DNA from: Theodoxus fluviatilis
Lineage: Eukaryota > Mollusca > Gastropoda > Cycloneritida > Neritidae
Length of the DNA stretch: 13,072 bases
Direction: 5' to 3'
Assembly (NCBI GenBank): GCA_034096865.1
Contig: JAWQFJ010014397.1
Coordinates: forward strand, 27,501-40,572
Made by a program: the position numbers and the translations under genes. The notes below the pieces were generated by a model. The model saw only the letters and a program-made list of their open reading frames with translations, was not told where the DNA came from and did not search any database. Numbering within the stretch: the first letter of the stretch is position 1; the number at the start of each line of letters is the position of its first letter. Below are positions 1 to 7,646 of the stretch, piece after piece.

Positions 1-444
1 CATGGTACTGAAAGTCTATGAGGAATCATGTCAATCTGTCCCTTTCTGCACCACTCACATCTTTCAGCCAAGTTGTCCCTCAGGTATGCTGTAATAGGGG
101 GGATTCTGATCAACCATGCTAAGGCTTGTATTGCACATCAAAATATCTGCCCTAATTATTCCATGTGCATTAAAAAGCTCTATGTTGTACCTCAAAAGAA
201 ATATTTGTTCCACATAATGGAAATGGAGCAGTCATCAGCATGATATACCAAATAAGTATCTACATATTTCACACACACATGCATGCATTAAAGCACACAC
301 AAACACACATTTTAAAATGTATCATTCATCCTTATGAAGACCTTTTCTATCAAGTCAACACACGCCAACTGAATGATAGATGCAGGACACACAAAGAAGA
401 ATAAATAAATATCAAGCACTTATAAGGGGAAGAAGAGGACTCAC
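1..444 (-). other. partial intron after w14
   Basis: This is intron sequence beginning with donor GTGAGT; the acceptor is outside the window. A small CA-rich patch lies at 271-309. There is no coding sequence resembling the rest of the PH or C1 domains, so the next exon lies beyond position 1. Confidence 0.75.
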
Positions 445-604
445 TCGATATCTAGCACCATGACAGGAGAAGTGTTCTGCTTGTCACTCTCCGAGTTGTA
501 GAAGAGGATTTTCCTGCTGCTGACCACCACAAACTGCTTGCGCCATCCAAACTTCTTGATGTTCTGCTTGTTTGGCACTGCCAGCCACCCCTCCATCATG
601 CTCT
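445..604 (-). CDS. ROCK: ROCK exon w14: first half of the PH domain
   Basis: This exon has two bases completing Glu, then 52 codons and two bases of a split acidic codon. MEGWLAVPNKQNIKKFGWRK and the following QFVVVSSRKILFYNSESDK match vertebrate EGWLSVPNRGNIKRYGWKKQ and YVVVSSKKILFYNDEQDK almost residue for residue, and PVMVLDI matches PSMVLDID. This is the membrane-binding PH domain, which in ROCK is interrupted by a C1 zinc finger. Its second half and the C1 domain lie beyond position 1. The acceptor is GCTGCAG|AG and the donor is ATCGA|GTGAGT. Confidence 0.96.
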
Positions 605-1543
605 CTGCAGCAGCAACCACACAGCTATGGCAACAGCAACTATCTCTTACATCAGTGAGAAGGGTATTCAAGATATTGGAACAAACACATGTTCAAGGGT
701 TCTCTTTGATATGCCTGGATTTGTCATGACTGATAATCAAATTTGACATATCAAATCAGGTGTAATCAGTACAGTAACTGAAATATGTACATAAATTTTA
801 CTTCAATGATATACAATGTTTCCTATTATCTTTCTCCACCCCATGCCAACATTCCCTTACCAAACTAGCTATCAGTTTATCCCCCAGCTGCTACCTCATG
901 CATTTTTCTTCCTGCTCATTGTTCTAAATCCAGCAGTAACATGGCCCTAGGCTAGGGAAATGTTTTCTGATGTTTCGCACATGGTCGGTTACAATGAGTT
1001 TGAGAAAACAACAGAGCTAACCCACATCTTCAATAAGCAACAGGGGTTGGAATGGGAAAGATATATAGCACTATGGGGTTTTATCATTTAAGGCTACTTC
1101 CTCACAACTAAATGGTGATGCAGATGTGTTACACAAGAGCACTGAAGACTGATAGATCATACATAACCCCAGTTTTGAATTGTTTCATTCATTTCTAGGA
1201 TAGTAAAATAAATCACTAAATATGTCTTTTGAGGAAATCCATGCAATGAAAATTGTCTTCTATTCCCCTTTCTCAGATGTAGAATGCTTATAAAATTCAG
1301 GGAGAACCACTTAACTCTTGGAGATATCAAGGACAGGGCCTTGCAGCCAAGGATGGCATTTCTACAGCTGGAAAAGATTTATTTGCCTGAAAAGCCAGGA
1401 ATTAAAGTAACTTTGCACAAGGGAAAAAGTTTCTTCTGCAACAGAAAAGAGTTTTTTCATAATTTATTTTGTTACTGCCAAAACAGCCTCCTTGCAGCCT
1501 AAAGGGCAAGGCCAGCGCCAGGCACCACTGTCCCACGTCTTAC
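605..1543 (-). other. intron w13-w14
   Basis: This is a 939-bp phase-1 intron with donor GTAAGA and acceptor GCTGCTGCAG. The sequence just upstream of the acceptor is open for about 22 codons, but it contains in-frame candidates only by chance. No repeat or RNA gene is seen. Confidence 0.75.
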
Positions 1544-1766
1544 CCGACAGGACGTCATCCGAGTCGTCGTTAGTGCCGGAGCCAATGGAGGAGGATTCCA
1601 CATTGATGTAGGCAAGTTTCTGGCGAAGCTGCTCAATCTCCGAGTCCTTGGAGTCCAGGTCCATGGCCAGGCGCTGCCGCTGCTGACTCTCCTCATAGAG
1701 ATTGTGTTGCGCCTCCATCACGTCAGCCTTCAGCTTCTCCACCATCCTGTTGTACTTCTCCCTCTC
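1544..1766 (-). CDS. ROCK: ROCK exon w13: last coil and linker to the PH domain
   Basis: This exon has 74 codons plus one base. It starts E-R-E-K-Y-N-R-M-V-E, matching vertebrate EREKFNQMV. It continues with MDLDSKDSEIEQLRQKL, matching QLASKESDIEQLRAKL, and then a polar linker, ESSSIGSGTNDDSDDVLS, before the PH domain. SSSIGSG resembles vertebrate ROCK2 more than ROCK1. The acidic DDSDD lies where ROCK1 has its caspase-3 site DETD. The acceptor is CTGTGCAG|GAG and the donor is TCGG|GTAAGA. The G joins AG of w14 to give Glu. Confidence 0.95.
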
Positions 1767-2073
1767 CTGCACAGGCAAGCAACGCAGGAGGAGTCAGTAT
1801 CGCACAATGGGAAAAGCATTTACAGATGGCGAAAAATGCTCAAGGCCAATTCATGGACTAGAAAGCTCAACTTTTTAAAAGTTTACTTCAAATTTCATGA
1901 TGGAAAACCTTGTCTTCTCATTTTTCTCTGCAAATTATCATCTTCAGCAAGAGTGTCTGTGTGTGTTGTGTTGTGTTGTGTTGTTGTTGTTGTGGTGTGG
2001 TGTGGTGTGTGTTTGTGTGTGTGTGGTGTGTGTGTTGTGGTGTGTTGTTATGTTGGGTTGTGGTGTGGTGTGG

Positions 2074-2107
<34 letters not shown>

Positions 2108-2450
2108 GGTGTGTGTGCATGTGTGCGCATGGTGTTGTGTTGTGTTATATTGTGGTGTGTGTGTGTGTGTGTGTGTGTTTAAATGCAGCAAAAATACTAA
2201 TTGATAAAAAAATTAAAAGCAAATTATCTCAATTAAATGTATGATAAACTAAACTAATGCAAGTCTTCCCCACATTAAATCAATCCGTCTGCACCTCTCC
2301 TGTGAGGCATCATGATACAAGCAAAGGAAACTCACAAAGTTTTTCAGGTTTTCTAGAATGAAGAGAGCAGAGATGGGATTTAGAAGATGGGTAAAAGCGA
2401 AGATGCAGAAAGGGGAGCCCAATTGGGCAAAGGACTTCACAAAAACTCAC
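1767..2450 (-). other. intron w12-w13, with a CA-repeat tract
   Basis: This is a 684-bp phase-0 intron with donor GTGAGT and acceptor CTGTGCAG. Its centre holds the TG/CA tract at 1957-2180. Both flanks are unique and show no gene. Confidence 0.8.
1957..2180. repeat. imperfect TG/CA microsatellite
   Basis: Some 220 bp are made almost wholly of GTGT, TTG and GGTGT words on the plus strand, so the transcript carries a long CA-rich tract ending about 190 bases upstream of the w13 acceptor. Such tracts can adopt Z-DNA, and CA repeats in pre-mRNA are known hnRNP L targets. The open frames across it (Cys/Val-rich or Thr/His-rich) are composition artefacts. Confidence 0.95.
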
Positions 2451-2579
2451 CATGGTGAGCTCCTGTTGCAGTTTCCTGTTCTCCTTCTCCTTCTTCTTCA
2501 GCTCGGAGTCACTGGCCCGGCCCTTACCCAGGTTCCTGAACTCCTTGCGGTTCAACACCTCTGCCAGCTTGTTGACCGC
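2451..2579 (-). CDS. ROCK: ROCK exon w12: end of Rho-binding domain, AVNKLAE motif
   Basis: This exon has exactly 43 codons, phase 0 at both ends. It opens AVNKLAEVLNRKEF, matching vertebrate AVNKLAEIMNRKDF, and later KKKEKENRKLQQEL, matching RKKEKENRKLQLEL. The Asn-Lys pair is the one whose change to Thr-Thr abolishes Rho binding in ROCK2, and the following Ile (I1009 in ROCK1) is Val here. This closes the Rho-binding domain and starts the short coil before the PH domain. The acceptor is GGCCAG|GCG and the donor is ACCATG|GTGAGT. Confidence 0.94.
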
Positions 2580-3013
2580 CTGGCCATGGAAACACATCAG
2601 TCAGAGTCAATGCCATCCATCAGTCACCCAAACACAGGGCAGGGTCAAAGGACGGTACATGTACAGTTAAGACTATTGTTGATTGCCATATCAGGTCATA
2701 CATATAAAACAGGCCTACATGTCAGTAATATCTTACTCCTAACGTATACTTTGTCCAGCATCCCCTTATCATCTGGATTTTTTTGATTTTTTTAGGAAAC
2801 GTTTTCAAAGGATGCTGATGATAATTAAGAAGTTAGTCTTTTCATGTTTCACAAAATCTTTTTCACATGGTATTTGATATTTGAAATAATCCATGATCAA
2901 AAGTATACCAAGTGCCAAAAAATTGTGCTTGTATTTAATCACCCTTTATCTCTTCCGGCATGGGCAAAAAGCACTTAAATACAACTAATGTCAGCAAAAT
3001 ACTGAGCTTTTAC
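2580..3013 (-). other. intron w11-w12
   Basis: This is a 434-bp phase-0 intron with donor GTAAAA and acceptor CCATGGCCAG. Apart from a T-rich patch near 2779-2792 nothing is recognised. Confidence 0.75.
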
Positions 3014-3096
3014 CTGAGTCTTTTTCAACTTCTCCTCTTCCAATATCTTCTTCAGCTTCTCAATTTCAGAGTTCCTTGAACTCGAGTTGTTCAGAT
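3014..3096 (-). CDS. ROCK: ROCK exon w11: Rho-binding domain, middle
   Basis: This exon has two bases completing Asp, then 27 codons reading L-N-N-S-S-S-R-N-S-E-I-E-K-L and ending EEEKLKKTQ. The end matches vertebrate NTERTLKTQ, which leads directly into AVNKLAE. The Ser/Asn-rich start (LNNSSSRNS) replaces a more charged stretch in vertebrates, and the region is about two residues shorter than my recollection of human ROCK1. The acceptor is TTGCAG|AT and the donor is ACTCAG|GTAAAA, phase 0 at the 3' end. Confidence 0.87.
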
Positions 3097-3358
3097 CTGC
3101 AAGACAGCAATATATTCAATGGTGCACAGGAAATTATGATGTATTCTTGTTACAGCTGAATTCTACTTCAAATTCAAGGGGACTATCATAAGCATCTCAT
3201 CTTATATTTCATCAATCTCATACAGGGAAACTTTATTTGTGCAACACGCTGAGGCATGTCAAAAATAAAAACAAAAATTCATCCTCTCATACAATTTTTT
3301 ATCATTCAGTCAAAAAATGCAGAGCGAGACAGAAAAACTGAGGCAAAAGAACACTGAC
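3097..3358 (-). other. intron w10-w11
   Basis: This is the shortest intron here, 262 bp, phase 1, with donor GTCAGT and acceptor GTCTTGCAG. It is AT-rich and no feature is seen. Confidence 0.8.
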
Positions 3359-3452
3359 CTTCATTGAGCTTCTTGATGCGGTTGTTGAGGTCATCCTTGT
3401 CTCGCTGAAGCTGCTCGATGGTCATCATATTCTCCCGCTTCACATCCTCCAG
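3359..3452 (-). CDS. ROCK: ROCK exon w10: Rho-binding domain, first part
   Basis: This exon has 31 codons plus one base, from L-E-D-V-K-R-E-N-M-M to R-I-K-K-L-N-E. It aligns with vertebrate LEEANSMLTKDIEILRRENE and the following LTEKMKKAEE. This is where the parallel coiled coil that binds GTP-loaded RhoA begins (roughly human ROCK1 947-1015). The acceptor is CCTTGCAG|CTG and the donor is GAAG|GTCAGT. The G joins AT of w11 to give Asp. It is separated from w9 by the minisatellite intron, so correct splicing over that array is needed to join the rod to the Rho-binding domain. Confidence 0.88.
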
Positions 3453-5850
3453 CTGCAAGGGGAAGACACATCAAAGATTATTCAAATGGCAGAACTGACT
3501 TTCACATCAGACTTTCATTTATGTAAACATTATTTTTAAATCACTTGCGGGTGGGGGTGGGGTGTGCCAATACTCAAATGTCATGGCCAAGCTAAGCTCT
3601 TCATCTATTACAAATAAAATTCCGTCTTAAATTATATCTTTAAAATAATCCTACAGCAACTCAATCTTAAAGAAAAAAAATCATCCGACAGCAACTGCAA
3701 AAGCATATCTTTTGAACATTTTACAGAGCAAACCTACACAAAGTACAAATTATCACTATTTCATTTCTTGGAAGAGCATCTTGATTCTCAAAGAAAAGTA
3801 TAGTTGGGCAGAACTTGCTTGAAAAAAAGTAATGACATACAAATGGCACAGAAAGGTCAACCTAGAAGGAGACAACTTCACAGCAGGCAGTCCACACATG
3901 ACACTGTCCAGACTGCCGTAACCAAGCAGGCAGTCCACACATGGCACTGTCCAGACTGCCGTAACCAGGCAGGCAGTCCACACATGGCACTGTCCAGACT
4001 GCCGTAACCAAGCAGGCAGTCCACACATGGCACTGTCCAGACTGTGGTAACCAAACAGGCAGTCCACACATGGCACTGTCCAGACTGCCGTAACCAAGCA
4101 GGCAGTCCACACATGGCACTGTCCAGACTGCCGTAACCAAGCAGGCAGTCCACACATGGCACTGTCCAGACTACCGTAACCAAGCAGGCAGTCCACACAT
4201 GGCACTGTCCAGACTGCCGTAACCAAGCAGGCAGTCCACACATGGCACTGTCCAGACTACCGTAACCAAGCAGGCAGTCCACACATGGCACTGTCCAGAC
4301 TGCCGTAACCAAGCAGGCAGTCCACACATGGCACTGTCCAGACTGCCGTAACCAAGCAGGCAGTCCACACATGGCACTGTCCAGACTGCCGTAACCAAGC
4401 AGGCAGTCCACACATGGCACTGTCCAGACTGTGGTAACCAAACAGGCAGTCCACACATGGCACTGTCCAGACTGCCGTAACCAAGCAGGCAGTCCACACA
4501 TGGCACTGTCCAGACTGCTGTGACCAAGCAGGCAGTCCACACATGGCACTGTCCAGACTGCCGTAACCAAGCAGGCAGTCCACACATGGCACTGTCCAGA
4601 CTGCCGTAACCAAGCAGGCAGTCCACACATGACACTGTCCAGACTGCCGTAACCAAGCAGGCACTGCACACATGGCACTGTCCAGACTGCCGTAACCAAG
4701 CAGGCAGTCCACACATGGCACTGTCCAGACTGCCGTAACCAAGCAGGCAGTCCACACATGGCACTGTCCAGACTGCCATAACCAAGCAGGCAGTCCACAC
4801 ATGGCACTGTCCAGACTGCTGTGACCAAGCAGGCAGTCCACACATGGCACTGTCCAGACTGCTGGACCAAGCAGGCAGTCCACACATGGCACTGTCCAGA
4901 CTGCTGTGACCAAGCAGGCAGTCCACACATGGCACTGTCCAGACTGCCGTAACCAAGCAGGCAGTCCACACATGGCACTGTCCAGACTGCCGTAACCAAG
5001 CAGGCAGTCCACACATGGCACTGTCCAGACTGCCGTAACCAAGCAGGCAGTCCACACATGGCACTGTCCAGACTGTGGTAACCAAGCAGGCAGTGCACAC
5101 ATGGTACTGTCCAGACTGCCGTAACCAAGCAGGCAGTCCACACATGGCACTGTCCAGACTGTGGTAACCAAGCAGGCAGTCCACACATGGCACTGTCCAG
5201 ACTGCCGTAACCAAGCAGGCAGTCCACACATGGCACTGTCCAGACTGCCGTAACCAAGCAGGCAGTCCACACATGGCATTGTCCAGACTGCTGTGACCAA
5301 GCAGGCAGTCCACACATGGCACTGTCCAGACTGCCGTAACCAAGCAGGCAGTCCACACATGGCACTGTCCAGACTGCCGTAACCAAGCAGGCAGTCCACA
5401 CATGGCACTGTCCAGACTGCCGTGACCAAGCAGGCACTGCACACATGGCACTGTCCAGACTGCCATAACCTAGCAGGCAGTCCACACATGGCACTGTCCA
5501 GACTGCCGTAACCAAGCAGGCAGTCCACACATGGCACTGTCCAGACTGTCGTAACCAAGGAGGCAGTCCACACATGGCACTGTCCAGACTGCCGTAACCA
5601 AGCAGGCAGTCCACACATGGCACTCCGCACTGTCCAGACTGCTGTAACCAAGCAGGCAGTCCACACATGGCACTGTCCAGACTGCGTAACCAAGCAGGCA
5701 GTCCACACATGGCACTGTCCAGACTGCCGTAACCAAGCAGGCAGTCCACACATGGCACTGTCCAGACTGCCGTAACCAAGCAGGCAGTCCACACATGGCA
5801 CTGTCCAGACTGCCGTAACCAAGCAGGCAAGGAAAGGGAAGATCACCCAC
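3453..5850 (-). other. intron w9-w10, largely a minisatellite
   Basis: This is a 2,398-bp phase-0 intron with donor GTGGGT and acceptor CCCTTGCAG. About 81 percent of it is the 43-bp tandem array at 3882-5829. The acceptor-proximal 430 bp (3453-3881) is unique AT-rich sequence with one G-rich patch, GGGTGGGGGTGGGG, near 3550. No other element is seen. Confidence 0.85.
3882..5829. repeat. minisatellite: about 45 copies of a 43-bp unit
   Basis: The plus-strand unit runs from AAGCAGGCAGTCCACACATG through GCACTGTCCAGACTGCCGTAACC. Copies are nearly identical and head to tail, without spacers. Recurring variants include TGTGGTAACC (for example at 4043 and 4430), TGCTGTGACC (4515, 4816, 4901, 5288), GACTACCGT (4170, 4256) and GCACTGCACAC (about 4661, 5433). 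There are one-base deletions near 4862 and 5685 and a 7-base insertion near 5624. The unit contains the inverted pair GGCAGTC/GACTGCC. On the ROCK sense strand the consensus has no stop codon in any of the three registers, which makes very long but meaningless open frames. Confidence 0.97.
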
Positions 5851-6037
5851 CTGGCTGATGCTGGAGTCTCTCTTGGAGGCTTCCTGCTTCTGGCGCGACA
5901 TCAGCTCCTTGATCTCCAGCTCCAGCATGGTCTTCTCCTTCTCCAGGTCCGACAGCTGCTCATCTGCAATGCGCCGTGCCAGTTCCTCCGAGTCAGCCTT
6001 GGCCATGGCCAGAGACAGCTGGGCAGCAATGGACTCC
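5851..6037 (-). CDS. ROCK: ROCK exon w9: coiled coil before the Rho-binding domain
   Basis: This exon has one base completing Lys and then 62 codons, ending phase 0. AMAKADSEELARRIADEQ aligns with vertebrate AETKAESEQLARGLLEEQ, and the join with w8 reads NQEKESIAAQLSL against vertebrate QNEKETLATQLDL. From SEELAR to the exon end there are 47 residues, against 40 in my recollection of human ROCK1, a difference of one heptad. The acceptor is GTCTCCAG|G and the donor is AGCCAG|GTGGGT. The donor lies only 21 bases from the first repeat of the 43-bp array. Reading through it stays open for over 120 codons. Confidence 0.92.
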
Positions 6038-6982
6038 CTGGAGACAAAAAAGTTTGCATCAGTCACCGAGTACACTCCGGCCGACTGCTCCATATCCCAG
6101 ACAACTCCTGCATGCAACTCATATTCCCAGCAGTCTTTTCTGGAAACTCTGGTACACCATGCATCTCACTGACAAACAAAACATTGGGTTAAGAGCATTA
6201 CTGACCATCATAAACTGTGGTTCTCAGACATAATAAATCAGGACATTTCCTCTTGTTTCTGACATCATTCCACTATCAGTTCTATGATGACTGTACCTTC
6301 CTGCTTTGATACATTGTCATTTTATAGCAAGACATTTTTCAAGATATTTCTACACTTTTGAATAATTGGAGTAGGGGGGACTTGACAAAACCAATATGCA
6401 TACCCACATTTTTACGAATGAGGACAGTCAACTTAAGTGGAATAATATAAACATCCAAATTTGATAGAAAAAAGCCCAATCACACTACATGTACTTCCAG
6501 GTTTTGTGTCCCATCTTGCCTGCTCCAACAGGCAAAGGGAGATAATTATCTCCAGCTGCCAGTGCAATGGCTTTTAGCATGAGACACAAGACTCAGTGAC
6601 AAAGCCACCATACAATAACAGTCAGTCCTTCACCTGTAGCCTGATGACTGCAGCACCTATGGTCAAACAATGCAGGTGCCCACCATGCAAACATCTTTCA
6701 TTGTTTTGTTTTATGCAGTACAAATGACAAGGCCAGAGTTCAGTGAATTATTTCCCAAATCAAAGAGATGGGGAAAACACTAGAAACAAAGGTCTCAGGA
6801 TGGATGCAACTGCACATACAGAGAAACAAAAACGTTTACAGGATGAGCAGATGGCCACATCTTTTCCTTGCAAACACTGAATATGCATTTCAGAATTCCA
6901 AGGGGCACACAAAACAAGTTCTATTTGAAGTTCATACACAGATGCAGAGACTACGCAATGAGGGGCAAAGGAGAGGCCATAC
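6038..6982 (-). other. intron w8-w9
   Basis: This is a 945-bp phase-2 intron with donor GTATGG and acceptor TTTTTTGTCTCCAG. It contains the palindrome cluster at 6503-6590, described separately. I see no gene or tandem repeat in the rest. Confidence 0.75.
6503..6590. repeat. cloverleaf-like cluster of nested inverted repeats
   Basis: An outer imperfect 12-bp stem (TTTGTGTCCCAT at 6503-6514 with ATGAGACACAAG at 6579-6590) encloses three adjacent palindromes. The first is TTGCCTG/CAGGCAA (6516-6535, 6-base loop). The second is the perfect 16-bp palindrome GGAGATAATTATCTCC (6538-6553). The third is GCCA/TGGC (6558-6571). Together they would fold as a four-way junction of 88 bases in DNA or RNA. 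There are no tRNA A/B boxes. It may be a small non-autonomous repeat element; only copy-number data would tell. Confidence 0.65.
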
Positions 6983-7086
6983 TTCTCTTGGTTGACAGAG
7001 AATAACTCGTTGGTGAGCTCCAGGACTTGGTTGGTTTTCTCCTCCACTTCTTCCTTCAGCTCCTTCACCTGAGTCTTGTACAGAGA
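6983..7086 (-). CDS. ROCK: ROCK exon w8: conserved LYKTQVKELKEE segment
   Basis: This exon encodes 34 residues plus two bases of a Lys codon. The opening SLYKTQVKELKEEVEEK is almost identical to vertebrate TLYKTQVKELKEEIEEK and is the strongest family signature in the rod. Together with YFS in w7 it identifies the gene. The acceptor is GTCTACAG|TCT and the donor is GAGAA|GTATGG. The segment joins the Shroom-binding coiled coil to the part that leads into the Rho-binding domain. Confidence 0.94.
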
Positions 7087-7576
7087 CTGTAGACAGAGGG
7101 GACAATAATCCATCATGAATACAGGCTACACAGCAGATCCACAACTCCATTGTGGACAAAAGTTTCAGAAACAACATCAACCTAAGAACTTTTGGCCTGA
7201 AGTCCAGAAATAAATAGATCACTGAGGTCTTACAGAAGTAACCCTCCATTCTATTCACGGTCATTACAAGGGCTTGTTTTCTATTGAGTCCTGCTCTGTC
7301 ATTATGAAAATCATCCATTAAAGCTTTAATTAAAATCCTCATAGTTATACAAGTAACAACGAAAGATGACGAAAAAGTCAAGTAAATAAAAAATCTTGAC
7401 TTTATCTACCTTTAAAACCTCAACTGAGTGTCAAGCAGTCATTGTGTGAATAACCTCCCACTTGTCAGAAAACAACTTACAGTGAATCAATAATGGCTTA
7501 AACTGCAAGGTGTAAGAAATCACAGCTCACGAACCACTGCACTAATACCAGAAAGTTCTCAGTTAACTTTTCTTAC
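7087..7576 (-). other. intron w7-w8
   Basis: This is a 490-bp phase-0 intron with donor GTAAGA and acceptor GTCTACAG. A small hairpin of nine pairs (AAAGTCAAG at 7374-7382 with CTTGACTTT at 7395-7403) is the only structure seen. Nothing else is recognised. Confidence 0.75.
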
Positions 7577-7646
7577 CGAGAAGTATGTTTCTGCTTCAAG
7601 CTGTTCAACATTTTCCCGAATCTGCAGATCTCGGATTGAAGCCTCA
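7577..7646 (-). CDS. ROCK: ROCK exon w7: end of rod with YFS motif
   Basis: This exon has 70 bases: one base completing Asp, then 23 codons ending EQLEAETYFS. This matches vertebrate ROCK DQLEAEQYFS, a strongly conserved anchor. The acceptor is TTTCTTGCAG|T and the donor is TTCTCG|GTAAGA, phase 0 at the 3' end. In vertebrate ROCK1 this part of the coiled coil overlaps the region that binds Shroom proteins during epithelial apical constriction. That function is family knowledge; the sequence here shows only the conserved rod. Confidence 0.9.

Noticed and set aside
605..671. Extension of PH exon w14 upstream to an ATG
   Set aside because: Homology to ROCK starts exactly after the CTGCAG acceptor, and w13 joins there in the right phase. 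The open sequence upstream is Cys/Ser-rich and unlike the family.
1704..2244. Plus-strand open frames rich in Cys and Val
   Set aside because: They are translations of the TG repeat. One of them also runs antisense over ROCK exon w13.
3548..3563. G-quadruplex motif
   Set aside because: Only three to four G runs with very short and uneven spacing are visible. This is too weak to claim.
3882..5829. CRISPR-like array of about 45 repeats
   Set aside because: The units are contiguous with no unique spacers, and the context is an intron of an animal gene.
3878..5846. Minus-strand open frames of 650, 529 and 431 codons rich in Cys and Trp
   Set aside because: They are three phases of the same 43-bp tandem repeat, which lacks stops on that strand. 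All three frames are equally open, there is no family resemblance, and the array sits between two well-supported ROCK exons.
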